In this document: in pieces, positions 1 through 7,213 of the stretch
Numbering within the stretch: the first letter of the stretch is position 1
Layout: each line of letters begins with the position of its first letter
Source of the DNA: Planctomycetaceae bacterium
GTDB lineage: Bacteria; Planctomycetota; Planctomycetia; Planctomycetales; Planctomycetaceae
DNA length: 40,003 bases
Direction: 5' to 3'
Assembly (NCBI GenBank): GCA_013813775.1
Contig: JACCRE010000052.1
Coordinates: 1 to 40,003 of the forward strand
Position numbers and translations under genes: made by a program
The notes under the pieces: generated by a model
Databases searched by the model: none
What the model was told of the DNA's origin: nothing
What the model saw: the letters and a program-made list of their open reading frames with translations, nothing else

Positions 1-103
1 GTCGCGTTCATCGAGGTTCTCGCTATCCGATCCGGACTTCATCTCCGTCCTACGTGAGACGCACTCGGCAATGGGGCACGACGAGCCGTAGCACTTCGCG
101 CCT

Positions 104-304
104 CTACCGTTCGACCGCGACGTCGAAAATAAGCACAACTGACGCTTTCTCCGTGCGCCAGCGCAGGAGATCATCCATGTCATCCGCCATGATGAAGACA
201 ACGTTCGGCCGGCGCGGAGAGACCTCGGCCCCGTTCACAGCCAGCGGAGCCATCGCCGATAAGACGGCCGCCACGATCTTCGTGCTGCGCTCAAAGGAAG
301 GCAT
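104..304 (-). pseudogene. Truncated sulfatase N-terminal fragment
   Basis: The minus-strand frame starting at 304 encodes a short hydrophobic leader (VAAVLSAMAPLAVNGAE) followed by RPNVVFIMADDMDD. That is the usual beginning of secreted planctomycete sulfatases, whose first metal-binding aspartates lie in this ADD segment. After about 44 residues the sequence stops resembling a sulfatase and the frame ends at 104. The active-site CxPxR signature and the remaining roughly 400 residues are absent. None of the three minus-strand frames between 1 and 103 restores a recognisable sulfatase. I read this as a gene remnant, not a small functional gene. It is divergent from the kinase at 407, with about 100 bases between them. 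Confidence 0.5.
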
Positions 305-406
305 CGTTTCTTTCCGCAGGTCAGGTTGTGGCGCAAGAGAGGACGGCGATGATATACGAGCAGGCGATCTCGACGCACGCTGCGGCACACGAACGCGACC
401 TTCTCC

Positions 407-2131
407 ATGACCGCCTCCGAACATCAGGCCGCGCACGACGCGAAGCTCACCGAGCTGCTCGAACGACTGTTTGAAGAGGGTGCGGCGGCGGACATCGATG
501 CCGTCTGCGGCGAGAACCCTGGAGTCGCCGACGAACTCAGGGCACTCTGGGCCACGGCGCAAGTTGCGGGACTCTTCGCCGGAACCGTGCTCTCGGATGA
601 AGCGGAGGACCGTGTCGCCATGCTGGGAAGCGCGTCGTCGGTTCCGCTGTTGGTTCCCTTCGACGACTACGAGCTTCGCGAAGAGATTGGGCGCGGCGGC
701 ATGGGCGTCGTCTATCGCGCCTTTCAGAAGAGTCTCGCGAGAACCGTGGCGCTCAAGATGATCGTGCGACACGAATTGGCGGGGACGGCCGAACTCGCGA
801 GGTTTCGAGGAGAAGCGGAATCGGCCGCCCGGCTCGAACATCCGCACATCGTGCCCATCTACGAGGTCGGCGAGACCGGCGGTGCGGAGCCGCGTCCGTT
901 CTTCACGATGCGGCTCATCGAAGGACAGACTCTCGCGCAAAAGCTCGCCGACGGCCCGCTCGACGGTACGGCTGCCGCACGGCTTCTGTCACCGATTTGC
1001 CGCGCGGTCGATGAGGCACACAGCCGGGGTCTTGTACACCGCGATCTTAAGCCGTCGAACATCCTGATCGACGGCGAAGGTCGGCCGTATGTGAGCGACT
1101 TCGGATTGGCGAAGCAATTCGGACAGAGCCGCGACCGTCAGGGAGCGATTGATCGCGGTGCGGACCGCAACCCGCTCCTCCCTGACGATCGCGGCTCCGA
1201 CGCGATCACCCACACCGGCACCATCCTTGGCACACCCAGCTACATGGCGCCGGAGCAGGCAGTTGGACGGAAGGAGATCGGGCCGGCGGCGGACGTCTAC
1301 AGCTTGGGAGCGATGCTCTACGCATGCCTCACGGGCCGCCCACCGTTCCAGGCGGCCAGCCCGGCGGAGACGGTCTTGATGCTGATCGACCACGACCCGC
1401 CGCCGCCGCGGCTCGTCAATCCTCAAGTCGATCGCGATTTGGAACTCATCGCGCTCAAGGCCCTGCAGAAACCAATCGACCTGCGGTACCGCTCCGCGGC
1501 GGCTCTGGCCGATGATCTCGATGCCTATCTGGCCCACGAGCCGATCGAGGCGCGCTCGACTCACTTGTACGACGTCCTCAGCCGCGCGTTCCGCGAGACT
1601 CACCACGCCCAGGTTCTCGAGAACTGGGGGCTGTTGTGGATGTGGCATGCGGTGGCGTTACTCGGACTGTGCCTCGTGACGAACGCTCTGCAATTATGGG
1701 ACGTGCGATCCCGCTGGCCCTATCTGCTGATCTGGACGGCCGGGCTGGGAGTCTGGGCCGCGATCTTCTGGACGCTGCGCCGTCGTGCGGGTCCAGTGAC
1801 ATTCGTCGAGCGGCAAATCGCGCACGCCTGGGCCGGCAGCATGGTGTGCAGCACGCTGCTCTATCTCGTCGAGGCCTTGCTTGGCCTGCCGGTGCTCACG
1901 CTGTCGCCCGTGCTCGGCCTGGTCAGCGGGATGGTGTTCCTGATCAAGGCGGCGGTGCTCTCGGGCACCTTCTATATGCAAGCTGCGGCGCTGTTCGCGG
2001 TCGCTCCGATCATGGCGCTCTGGCCGCGCATGCTGGGCGGCCCCAACTTCGCGATCACGATGTTCGGAGTCGTCAGCGGCGTCTGCTTCTTCTTCCCGGG
2101 CCTGAAGTACTGGCGCCAGGCGGATCGGTGA
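407..2131 (+). CDS. Ser/Thr protein kinase with C-terminal membrane region
   Basis: Hanks-type Ser/Thr kinase of 574 residues. Residues 1-85 form an acidic helical N-terminus. The kinase domain runs from about 88 to 375. It shows the glycine loop IGRGGMGVV (94-102), the ATP-binding lysine in VALK (K117), the catalytic HRDLKPSN (211-218), the metal-binding DFG (231-233) and APE (281-283). All key residues are present, so it should be active. The DFG-to-APE segment is about 48 residues, longer than usual, with a charged insertion near 238-268. Residues from about 405 to 565 contain five or six hydrophobic segments, so the kinase is membrane-anchored with its catalytic domain on the cytoplasmic side. 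No PASTA, WD40 or TPR sensor domain follows. The chosen ATG lacks a clear Shine-Dalgarno. Substrates are unknown. Confidence 0.9.
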   Translation: MTASEHQAAHDAKLTELLERLFEEGAAADIDAVCGENPGVADELRALWATAQVAGLFAGTVLSDEAEDRVAMLGSASSVPLLVPFDDYELREEIGRGGMGVVYRAFQKSLARTVALKMIVRHELAGTAELARFRGEAESAARLEHPHIVPIYEVGETGGAEPRPFFTMRLIEGQTLAQKLADGPLDGTAAARLLSPICRAVDEAHSRGLVHRDLKPSNILIDGEGRPYVSDFGLAKQFGQSRDRQGAIDRGADRNPLLPDDRGSDAITHTGTILGTPSYMAPEQAVGRKEIGPAADVYSLGAMLYACLTGRPPFQAASPAETVLMLIDHDPPPPRLVNPQVDRDLELIALKALQKPIDLRYRSAAALADDLDAYLAHEPIEARSTHLYDVLSRAFRETHHAQVLENWGLLWMWHAVALLGLCLVTNALQLWDVRSRWPYLLIWTAGLGVWAAIFWTLRRRAGPVTFVERQIAHAWAGSMVCSTLLYLVEALLGLPVLTLSPVLGLVSGMVFLIKAAVLSGTFYMQAAALFAVAPIMALWPRMLGGPNFAITMFGVVSGVCFFFPGLKYWRQADR

Positions 2132-2206
2132 TCGCCGGCATGATGCGTTCGCACGAGGCCTTTGGAAGGACGACATAAAAATCGCTCAACCCTCAACCAT
2201 CGACCC

Positions 2207-3352
2207 TCAACCTTCCGAGTGTTTTCCAAGTTCGCGTTCGACGTTGGTGCCCTCCAGCCCCCGCTCGACGTAGAACCGCTGAACGAACAGCATCGCCACC
2301 AACGCGATCGGCATCGCGAAGGCGACTCCGAGCAGCCCGAACAGGATTCCGAAGAGCAATTGCACGGCGATCACCAGCGCCGCCGCCAGATTGTCTTCGT
2401 GCTGGTGGATGATGGGAGTGATCAGATAGCTCTCGACGAGCTGGATGCCGGTGTAGAGCGCGACGACGTACAGAGGCGCGTAGGCGCCTTGCGACATCGC
2501 GAGCAGCATCGGCGGGAGGAGCGACAGGACCGGCCCGATGTTCGGAATGAAGACCAGCAGCGCCGTCAGCACCGCCAGCACCGCCGCCATCGGGATGCCG
2601 AGCAGCGCCAGCCCGATCCATGACAGAACGCCGACGAGCACCATCGATGCGATTCGCGCGAGCGTCCATCCCCACAACGCCTCGCCCGCCTCGTCGCAGA
2701 CGTGCCGCACCTTCGCCCGACGGTGGACGGGCACGAGCGCCACAAGCCCGTTGAGATACATGCGGTGACTGGCGGCGAGATACAGCCCGGTGAAAAAGAT
2801 GTAGAGCACGTTGATCGCGAAGCCGACCGGCGTCGCCAACAGGCCGCTCACCGTGGAGCCGGTCTGCCCCCCCAGCACCACCTGGGCCGCCTTCTCGGGA
2901 GGGGTGCGTCGAATCAGCCCCTTCACCTGCGGGAATTGCTTCTCCACGTTCTTCAGAAGGCTTTGAACCGACTCCTGAAGATTCGTGGCGAGTTCGTCGA
3001 TGCGTCCGGCCAGTTGCCATCCCAGCAACGCGAAGAAACCGACCGTCAAAAGGATCAGAATCGACACCACGACGGTGAGCGACCATCGCTCGGGAAGTCG
3101 CGTCCAGCGGGACAGCGTCTTCGCGGCGAAGTGCAGGACGCATCCGAACCAGACGGCGGCGAACGTCAGAATCAACGCGTCGGGGGCATACGCCAGCAGC
3201 AGGAATGCGACGACGAACGCCGACACGATCGAAGCGACGATCAGCGTCTTGCGAATGAAGAGCGGTTCGCCCGGATCGCGAAGCTTCGGGCCGCTCGGCG
3301 AGCCGGTGCTCTCGGCGGGTTCATCGAAGGACGGAGAATGCGCTGCTGTCAT
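2207..3352 (-). CDS. AI-2E family transporter (PerM/UPF0118-like permease)
   Basis: Integral membrane protein of about 381 residues when read from the ATG at 3352. Upstream in-frame starts at 3379 and 3445 would only add a non-membrane extension. A polar N-terminus of about 35 residues leads into paired hydrophobic helices (IVASIVSAFVVAFLLLAY, then FAAVWFGCVLHFAA). A central soluble region precedes further helices, including GIPMAAVLAVLTALLVFIPNIGPVLSLLP. That FIPxxGPxL segment is characteristic of the AI-2E/PerM exporter family. Proteins of this family have been linked to autoinducer-2 export or Na+/H+ antiport; the substrate here cannot be predicted. It lies 117 bases downstream of the diadenylate cyclase gene on the same strand and may be cotranscribed. 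The kinase gene converges on it with a 75-base gap. Confidence 0.85.
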   Translation of the reverse strand: MTAAHSPSFDEPAESTGSPSGPKLRDPGEPLFIRKTLIVASIVSAFVVAFLLLAYAPDALILTFAAVWFGCVLHFAAKTLSRWTRLPERWSLTVVVSILILLTVGFFALLGWQLAGRIDELATNLQESVQSLLKNVEKQFPQVKGLIRRTPPEKAAQVVLGGQTGSTVSGLLATPVGFAINVLYIFFTGLYLAASHRMYLNGLVALVPVHRRAKVRHVCDEAGEALWGWTLARIASMVLVGVLSWIGLALLGIPMAAVLAVLTALLVFIPNIGPVLSLLPPMLLAMSQGAYAPLYVVALYTGIQLVESYLITPIIHQHEDNLAAALVIAVQLLFGILFGLLGVAFAMPIALVAMLFVQRFYVERGLEGTNVERELGKHSEG

Positions 3353-3469
3353 GTGCTCGAATCCTGGTGCGATCCGCATCACACCGGAAGTCCGCCGCTT
3401 CGACCACGGGAGAATCAGTAAAGAAAGGGCGGTCGAATCCGGCAAGATGCGGAAGAGCCCGCGTCCGTC

Positions 3470-4678
3470 TCATTGAGACGGCTCGCGACGATCACCGCCC
3501 GGCGGTCGTGCCACGAAGAAGATCGTCTCAGGATTGATCCAGACCACCCGAAGAGGCTGAGGAGCGTTGACGGTTCCGCTTTCGGTCGGAATCTGATTGG
3601 GGCCCGCCTCCGGCTTCGTCAATTCGATCGTCAATCGGAGTTCGTCCGACACGACGTCCCGAAATCGCGGTTCTGGGCCGACGAGCGTCACCTCGGCCTC
3701 CGCCGGAAACGGCTCTTCGAGCGTCCAGCCGGGGGGCACGTTCTTGAACTCGATCGGCACCGCGTAGATGCGCTGCACGGGCTCGGAAGGCGCCGCGAGA
3801 AGGATCCAGAGGGCGGTCGCCAGCGCGACGGCCGCCGCTTTGACCTCCAGATCCCGGGGCCAGAACTTTCGTCGACTCCCGGCCTTCGCAGGTTGACGCT
3901 GTTCCAGAAAGCCGTTGAGTCGGGCCGAAAGCTCTTCATGGGTCTCGATCGGCTCGATCTCGCCGTCGTGCGCGAGACTCACGACGCCCCGCTCTTCGGA
4001 AACGACGATGATGAGTGCGTCCGATGCTTCCGCAAGACCCAGGGCCGCCGCATGGCGAGTGCCGCGACCATCCAGCGCCGCCAAGTTCGACGTGAGCGGC
4101 AGATGAACGCCGATGCGATCCAGCCGACCGTTCTCATCGATGATCACGGCCCCGTCGTGGGCCGGCGTGTGCGGATCGAAGATGCTGAGCAGCAGCGGAA
4201 CGGAAGGCTTGCCATCGACGGTCCAGCCGCCCAGGAAATGCCGATCCAGATGTTCGACGCCGCGCACGACGATCAGTGCGCCGAACCGACGCTCCGCGAG
4301 ATCGAACGTCACGTCGGTGAGCGTCGTCACCGACTGCTCGGTCGCGCCCGGCGACCTCCGCCGCCGGAACAACTGGCCGGTCGACAGCCTTTCGAAGCCG
4401 CGTCGCAGGTCTTCCTGATAGGCCAACAGGGTCGCCGCGAGCAGCACGAGCAGACCGACGCGAAAGAACTGAAGCGTCAGATAGAGGTTCAGCCACCTCG
4501 CGAGTGCATACACCGCCAGTCCGATGCTGGCGGCCAGCAAGAGCGGCCGCGTCGATCGCCGCTTCAGCCAGGACAGCACGGCCGTCAACGCAATCGCCAC
4601 CAAGGCGATGTCCAGCAGGTCCACCGGCCGTGTCGCCGCCCAGAAGCCGTCGGCGTTCCACAGTTCCATCAACGACAT
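3470..4678 (-). CDS. cdaA: Diadenylate cyclase (CdaA-type) fused to a YbbR/CdaR-like domain
   Basis: Makes cyclic di-AMP from two ATP molecules at the inner membrane. Three N-terminal hydrophobic segments (about 22-38, 45-62 and 70-87) match the CdaA membrane anchor. The DAC (DisA_N) domain spans roughly 110-240 and carries the two diagnostic motifs, DGA at 175-177 and GTRHAA at 206-211. A fourth hydrophobic segment at about 280-297 is followed by about 90 residues (VPIEFKNVPPGW through VTLVGPEPRFRDV) that resemble a single YbbR repeat. YbbR repeats form the extracytoplasmic CdaR regulator, normally a separate protein encoded next to cdaA. Here cyclase and regulator appear to be one 402-residue polypeptide. 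Upstream is the Hpt gene and downstream the AI-2E permease. The cyclase call is strong; the YbbR assignment is a weaker judgement by eye. Confidence 0.88.
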   Translation of the reverse strand: MSLMELWNADGFWAATRPVDLLDIALVAIALTAVLSWLKRRSTRPLLLAASIGLAVYALARWLNLYLTLQFFRVGLLVLLAATLLAYQEDLRRGFERLSTGQLFRRRRSPGATEQSVTTLTDVTFDLAERRFGALIVVRGVEHLDRHFLGGWTVDGKPSVPLLLSIFDPHTPAHDGAVIIDENGRLDRIGVHLPLTSNLAALDGRGTRHAAALGLAEASDALIIVVSEERGVVSLAHDGEIEPIETHEELSARLNGFLEQRQPAKAGSRRKFWPRDLEVKAAAVALATALWILLAAPSEPVQRIYAVPIEFKNVPPGWTLEEPFPAEAEVTLVGPEPRFRDVVSDELRLTIELTKPEAGPNQIPTESGTVNAPQPLRVVWINPETIFFVARPPGGDRREPSQ

Positions 4679-4783
4679 CCTGCCCTCCGCTCACGCAGCC
4701 CTTCCGGCGACGGCCCGACGGCCATTCTACACGGAAACCCGAGAGCGCAGGCAGGCCGGCGGCCTCGCAGTCAATGAGCGCGA

Positions 4784-5146
4784 TCAATGAGGGCGTCGTT
4801 GCGTGCCCGCCACGGTGTCGCGGAGTGCGGCTTGCAACCTGTCCAGCTCAGCGCCGAGCCGTTCGGTCGCTTCCGTCGCCTCGCCAAGCCGACATTCGTG
4901 CGACAGCTTTTCGACTTCTCCCGCCGCGGCCGTCGCCGGACGGGCTTCGAGCGTCGCGAGCATACCTTTCAAACCGTGCGCAGCCAGGTGAGCCTTCTGA
5001 AAGTCGCCGCTCGACAGCGCCGATCGAATGTCTTCATGCATCGACGGCGCCTCATCGAGGACGCTCTGGGCGAAGTCGTAAAACAGTCGTTCATCGCCTC
5101 CCAAGCGCGCAACGGCGGTGGGCATATCGATCGGAGACGGCGTCAT
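4784..5146 (-). CDS. Hpt-domain histidine phosphotransfer protein
   Basis: A stand-alone 120-residue Hpt protein, close to the usual size for a single four-helix Hpt domain. The phosphoacceptor motif is AAHGLKGMLATL, with the histidine at residue 57 in the HxLKG context. Helical segments rich in E, A and L flank it (FYDFAQSVLDEAPSMHEDIRSAL before, EVEKLSHE and ERLGAELDRLQAAL after). Such proteins relay phosphate between hybrid histidine kinases and response regulators in the cytoplasm. No histidine kinase or receiver gene is visible nearby, so its partners are encoded elsewhere. The cyclase gene starts 105 bases downstream on the same strand, so coexpression is possible. The region upstream, to the divergent SDR gene at 5442, carries inverted repeats described separately. 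Confidence 0.85.
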   Translation of the reverse strand: MTPSPIDMPTAVARLGGDERLFYDFAQSVLDEAPSMHEDIRSALSSGDFQKAHLAAHGLKGMLATLEARPATAAAGEVEKLSHECRLGEATEATERLGAELDRLQAALRDTVAGTQRRPH

Positions 5147-5244
5147 AAACAGCGGCCCGTCTTGGATGAGGTTGGCCGGCTCGAAGCGAAGTACGGCTAT
5201 GCCGCGTCAAACGCTCCTCGTCCGGTCCTCGATGATGAAACTGA

Positions 5245-5288
5245 GATTCGAGAGCGACAACACGATCGATTCGAGATCGCTCGAATCG
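5245..5288. promoter_or_regulatory. Repeated GATTCGAG half-sites, candidate operator
   Basis: The 295-base gap between the divergent Hpt and SDR genes contains GATTCGAG at 5245-5252 and again at 5268-5275, followed by its inverted form CTCGAATC at 5280-5287. The second and third copies make a perfect nine-base inverted repeat with a four-base centre (5267-5288). The spacing and divergent position suggest a regulator-binding array. Nothing shows which gene it controls. The rest of the gap holds no recognisable gene. Confidence 0.35.
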
Positions 5289-5441
5289 TCGAATCCGCGA
5301 TCATGCGAATTCATAACGCGAGGGTCAATGCGACGGCATCGGGACGCTCCGGAGTCTACTAAGGGGACGGCGTGCGACGGCTCTTCGGCGAACGAGATAT
5401 GATGCTCGTCCCGGCCTTCCAGACTCTGTGCGACTAAAGAT

Positions 5442-6182
5442 ATGCATCGAACCGCCCCCCTTTCCGGCCGAACCGCCATCGTCACAGGCGCCGCAGTCAG
5501 GCTAGGACGGGCGATCTCGGTCGCGCTCGCAGATGCGGGTGCCGACATCGTTGTGCATTACGGCCGCTCGAAGACTGAAGCCGAAGAAGTTGCAGGCGAA
5601 ATCGCAAAACTGGACCGCAGAGTCGTCACTGTGAGCGCGGACCTTTCGGATCCGCTCTCAGCCGCAGCCAAAATCTTAGATGCGGCGGCGGAGCTCGGGG
5701 GAGCCGACATCCTCGTCAACAGCGCGGCGATCTTCGAAGACGCCTCGCTCGTCGAAATGACTGAAGACAGCTATGACCGGCATCTCGCGATCAACCTCAA
5801 GGCGCCATGCTTCCTGTGCCGGGAATTCGCACGCCGGCTGACGCGCGACCGTGGCCACATCCTCAACCTGGCCGACTGGCGGGCGGAAACGCCGCCCGCC
5901 GACTATCTCGCCTACACTCTCTCGAAGGCGGGAATCGTCGCACTCACTCGGGCACTCGCCCTGCAACTCGCGCCGGCGATTCAGGTCAATGCGATCGCCC
6001 CCGGAGCGATTCTTCCCCCGCCGGGCGGGGATTTCGAGACGTGGCAGACCTCGAAGCTGCCCGACATCCCGCTGCGCCGCACCGGCGGCGCCAAAGACAT
6101 CGCCGACGCAGCCGTGTATCTTCTACGTTCGGAGTTCATCACCGGTGAAGTTCTGCATGTCACCGGCGGTGAACATCTCTGA
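5442..6182 (+). CDS. SDR-family pteridine reductase-like protein
   Basis: Short-chain dehydrogenase/reductase of 246 residues, probably NADPH-dependent. The cofactor loop is TGAAVRLGRA (residues 15-24), followed by VVHYGRSKTEAEE. The HYGRSK segment, rather than an acidic residue, is typical of NADPH users and of the pteridine reductase subgroup. The catalytic region reads NLADWRAETPPADYLAYTLSK, giving Y158 and K162. Most SDRs have a serine before this tyrosine; here the equivalent residue is D145, 13 residues upstream of Y158. Pteridine reductases (PTR1/FolM-like) use the same Asp-Tyr-Lys arrangement. It is followed after 39 bases by folB and then folK, so a role in reducing dihydropterin or dihydrofolate is likely. 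The exact substrate is inferred, not shown. Confidence 0.82.
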   Translation: MHRTAPLSGRTAIVTGAAVRLGRAISVALADAGADIVVHYGRSKTEAEEVAGEIAKLDRRVVTVSADLSDPLSAAAKILDAAAELGGADILVNSAAIFEDASLVEMTEDSYDRHLAINLKAPCFLCREFARRLTRDRGHILNLADWRAETPPADYLAYTLSKAGIVALTRALALQLAPAIQVNAIAPGAILPPPGGDFETWQTSKLPDIPLRRTGGAKDIADAAVYLLRSEFITGEVLHVTGGEHL

Positions 6183-6221
6183 TCGTATTCGCTGACCTGA
6201 CCAAGGACATCGGATTCTCGC

Positions 6222-6581
6222 ATGGACCGCGTCTTCATTCGCGACCTGCTCTTGCGAGCGATCGTCGGCATTAACGACGACGAGCGAGTCAATCGACAGG
6301 ACGTGATCGTCAACATCGAGATGACGACCGACTGTCGCCCCGCGGCGGCGTCAGACGCCATTGAAGATGCCGTGAACTATCGCGACGTCGCCAAACGCAC
6401 GATCGACCTCGTGGAACGCTCGCAGTTCTTTCTCGTCGAGACCTTGGCCGAAGAAATCGCCAGCGTCTGCTTAGGCGACGGCAGAGTCCAGTCGGTTCGT
6501 GTCACGGTCGAAAAGCCGACGGCGGTGCGATTCGCCAAGAGCGTCGGCGTGTCGATCGAGCGGAGCCGCGAAAATGGCTGA
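6222..6581 (+). CDS. folB: Dihydroneopterin aldolase
   Basis: A 119-residue protein, normal length for FolB. It converts 7,8-dihydroneopterin to 6-hydroxymethyl-7,8-dihydropterin and glycolaldehyde in folate synthesis. Family landmarks are VNYRDVAK (51-58), LVETLAEEIA (71-80, with the substrate-binding Glu73) and VTVEKPTAVRFAKSVGV (95-111, with the conserved lysine at 98). The N-terminal segment IVGINDDERVNRQ corresponds to the usual GxxxxER(x)xxQ region, with E21 as the candidate active-site glutamate. The enzyme normally works as an octamer in the cytoplasm. Its last eight bases overlap the start of folK, so translation of the two is probably coupled. Confidence 0.92.
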   Translation: MDRVFIRDLLLRAIVGINDDERVNRQDVIVNIEMTTDCRPAAASDAIEDAVNYRDVAKRTIDLVERSQFFLVETLAEEIASVCLGDGRVQSVRVTVEKPTAVRFAKSVGVSIERSRENG

Positions 6582-7095
6582 CGAGCAGGTCGCGAATCGC
6601 GTCTATTTCTCCCTCGGATCGAACATCGAGGCCGAAAAAAACCTGCCGGCTGCCGTGCGTCAACTTCAAGCCTTCGGGAACGTCGCCGCGACCTCGACTG
6701 TCTACGAGACGCTCCCCGTCGGCTTCGCCGATCAGCCGAACTTCTTGAACGCCGCGGCCTTATTGGAAACGCCCCATACGCTCGCCGAAATTCTCGACGT
6801 CGTTGTCCCCGCAGTGGAGCGATCACTCGCACGGGTGCGCGATCCCGCGCATCCGGACGGTCCGCGAACGATCGATCTCGACGTGTTGCTGTTCAACGAC
6901 GTCATCACTCGGACCGAACGGCACACGCTGCCGGACCCGGACATCCTTAAGCACGCGTTCGTGGCCGTGCCTCTGGCGGAGCTCGATCCGAGCTTTCTCC
7001 ATCCGGTCACGCACGAAACACTGGCAACGATCGCGGCCCGGCTGCCGATCGCAGCTGGTGATATGCGTCCGAGAACCGATGTCCGCCTCGCCTGA
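6574..7095 (+). CDS. folK: HPPK, 6-hydroxymethyl-7,8-dihydropterin pyrophosphokinase
   Basis: A 173-residue HPPK, which transfers pyrophosphate from ATP to 6-hydroxymethyl-dihydropterin, the step after FolB. It opens with the family pattern YFSLGSNIEAEKNL and continues with STVYETLPVGFADQPNFLNAA, which matches the usual S-x-x-Y-E-T-x-P-x-G-x-x-x-Q-x-x-F-x-N segment. The catalytic signature is DGPRTIDLDVLLFND, providing the two Mg-binding aspartates. HAFVAVPLAELDP near the C-terminus is also typical. The ATG at 6574 overlaps the folB stop and is preferred over the in-frame start at 6499, which would overlap folB by more than 80 bases. FolP and FolE are not in this window. Confidence 0.92.
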   Translation: MADEQVANRVYFSLGSNIEAEKNLPAAVRQLQAFGNVAATSTVYETLPVGFADQPNFLNAAALLETPHTLAEILDVVVPAVERSLARVRDPAHPDGPRTIDLDVLLFNDVITRTERHTLPDPDILKHAFVAVPLAELDPSFLHPVTHETLATIAARLPIAAGDMRPRTDVRLA

Positions 7096-7213
7096 GCGGG
7101 CGCAGGAAAGCGGTCATAGTCGGGCGAAAGCCGCGGAAGTCGGAGCCTCGGAAGTCGCCGACCTCCGTCGCTCCACACGCCGTCGAAAAACAGCTCAAAA
7201 CGCGACGATTCTC

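Noticed and set aside
2190-2212. Two direct copies of CCCTCAACC, 14 bases apart
   Set aside because: Too short to call a repeat element, and it overlaps the 3' end of the AI-2E gene.
3473-4777. 434-codon open frame on the plus strand
   Set aside because: It is antisense to the diadenylate cyclase gene, which has diagnostic motifs; the frame is arginine-rich and unlike any family.
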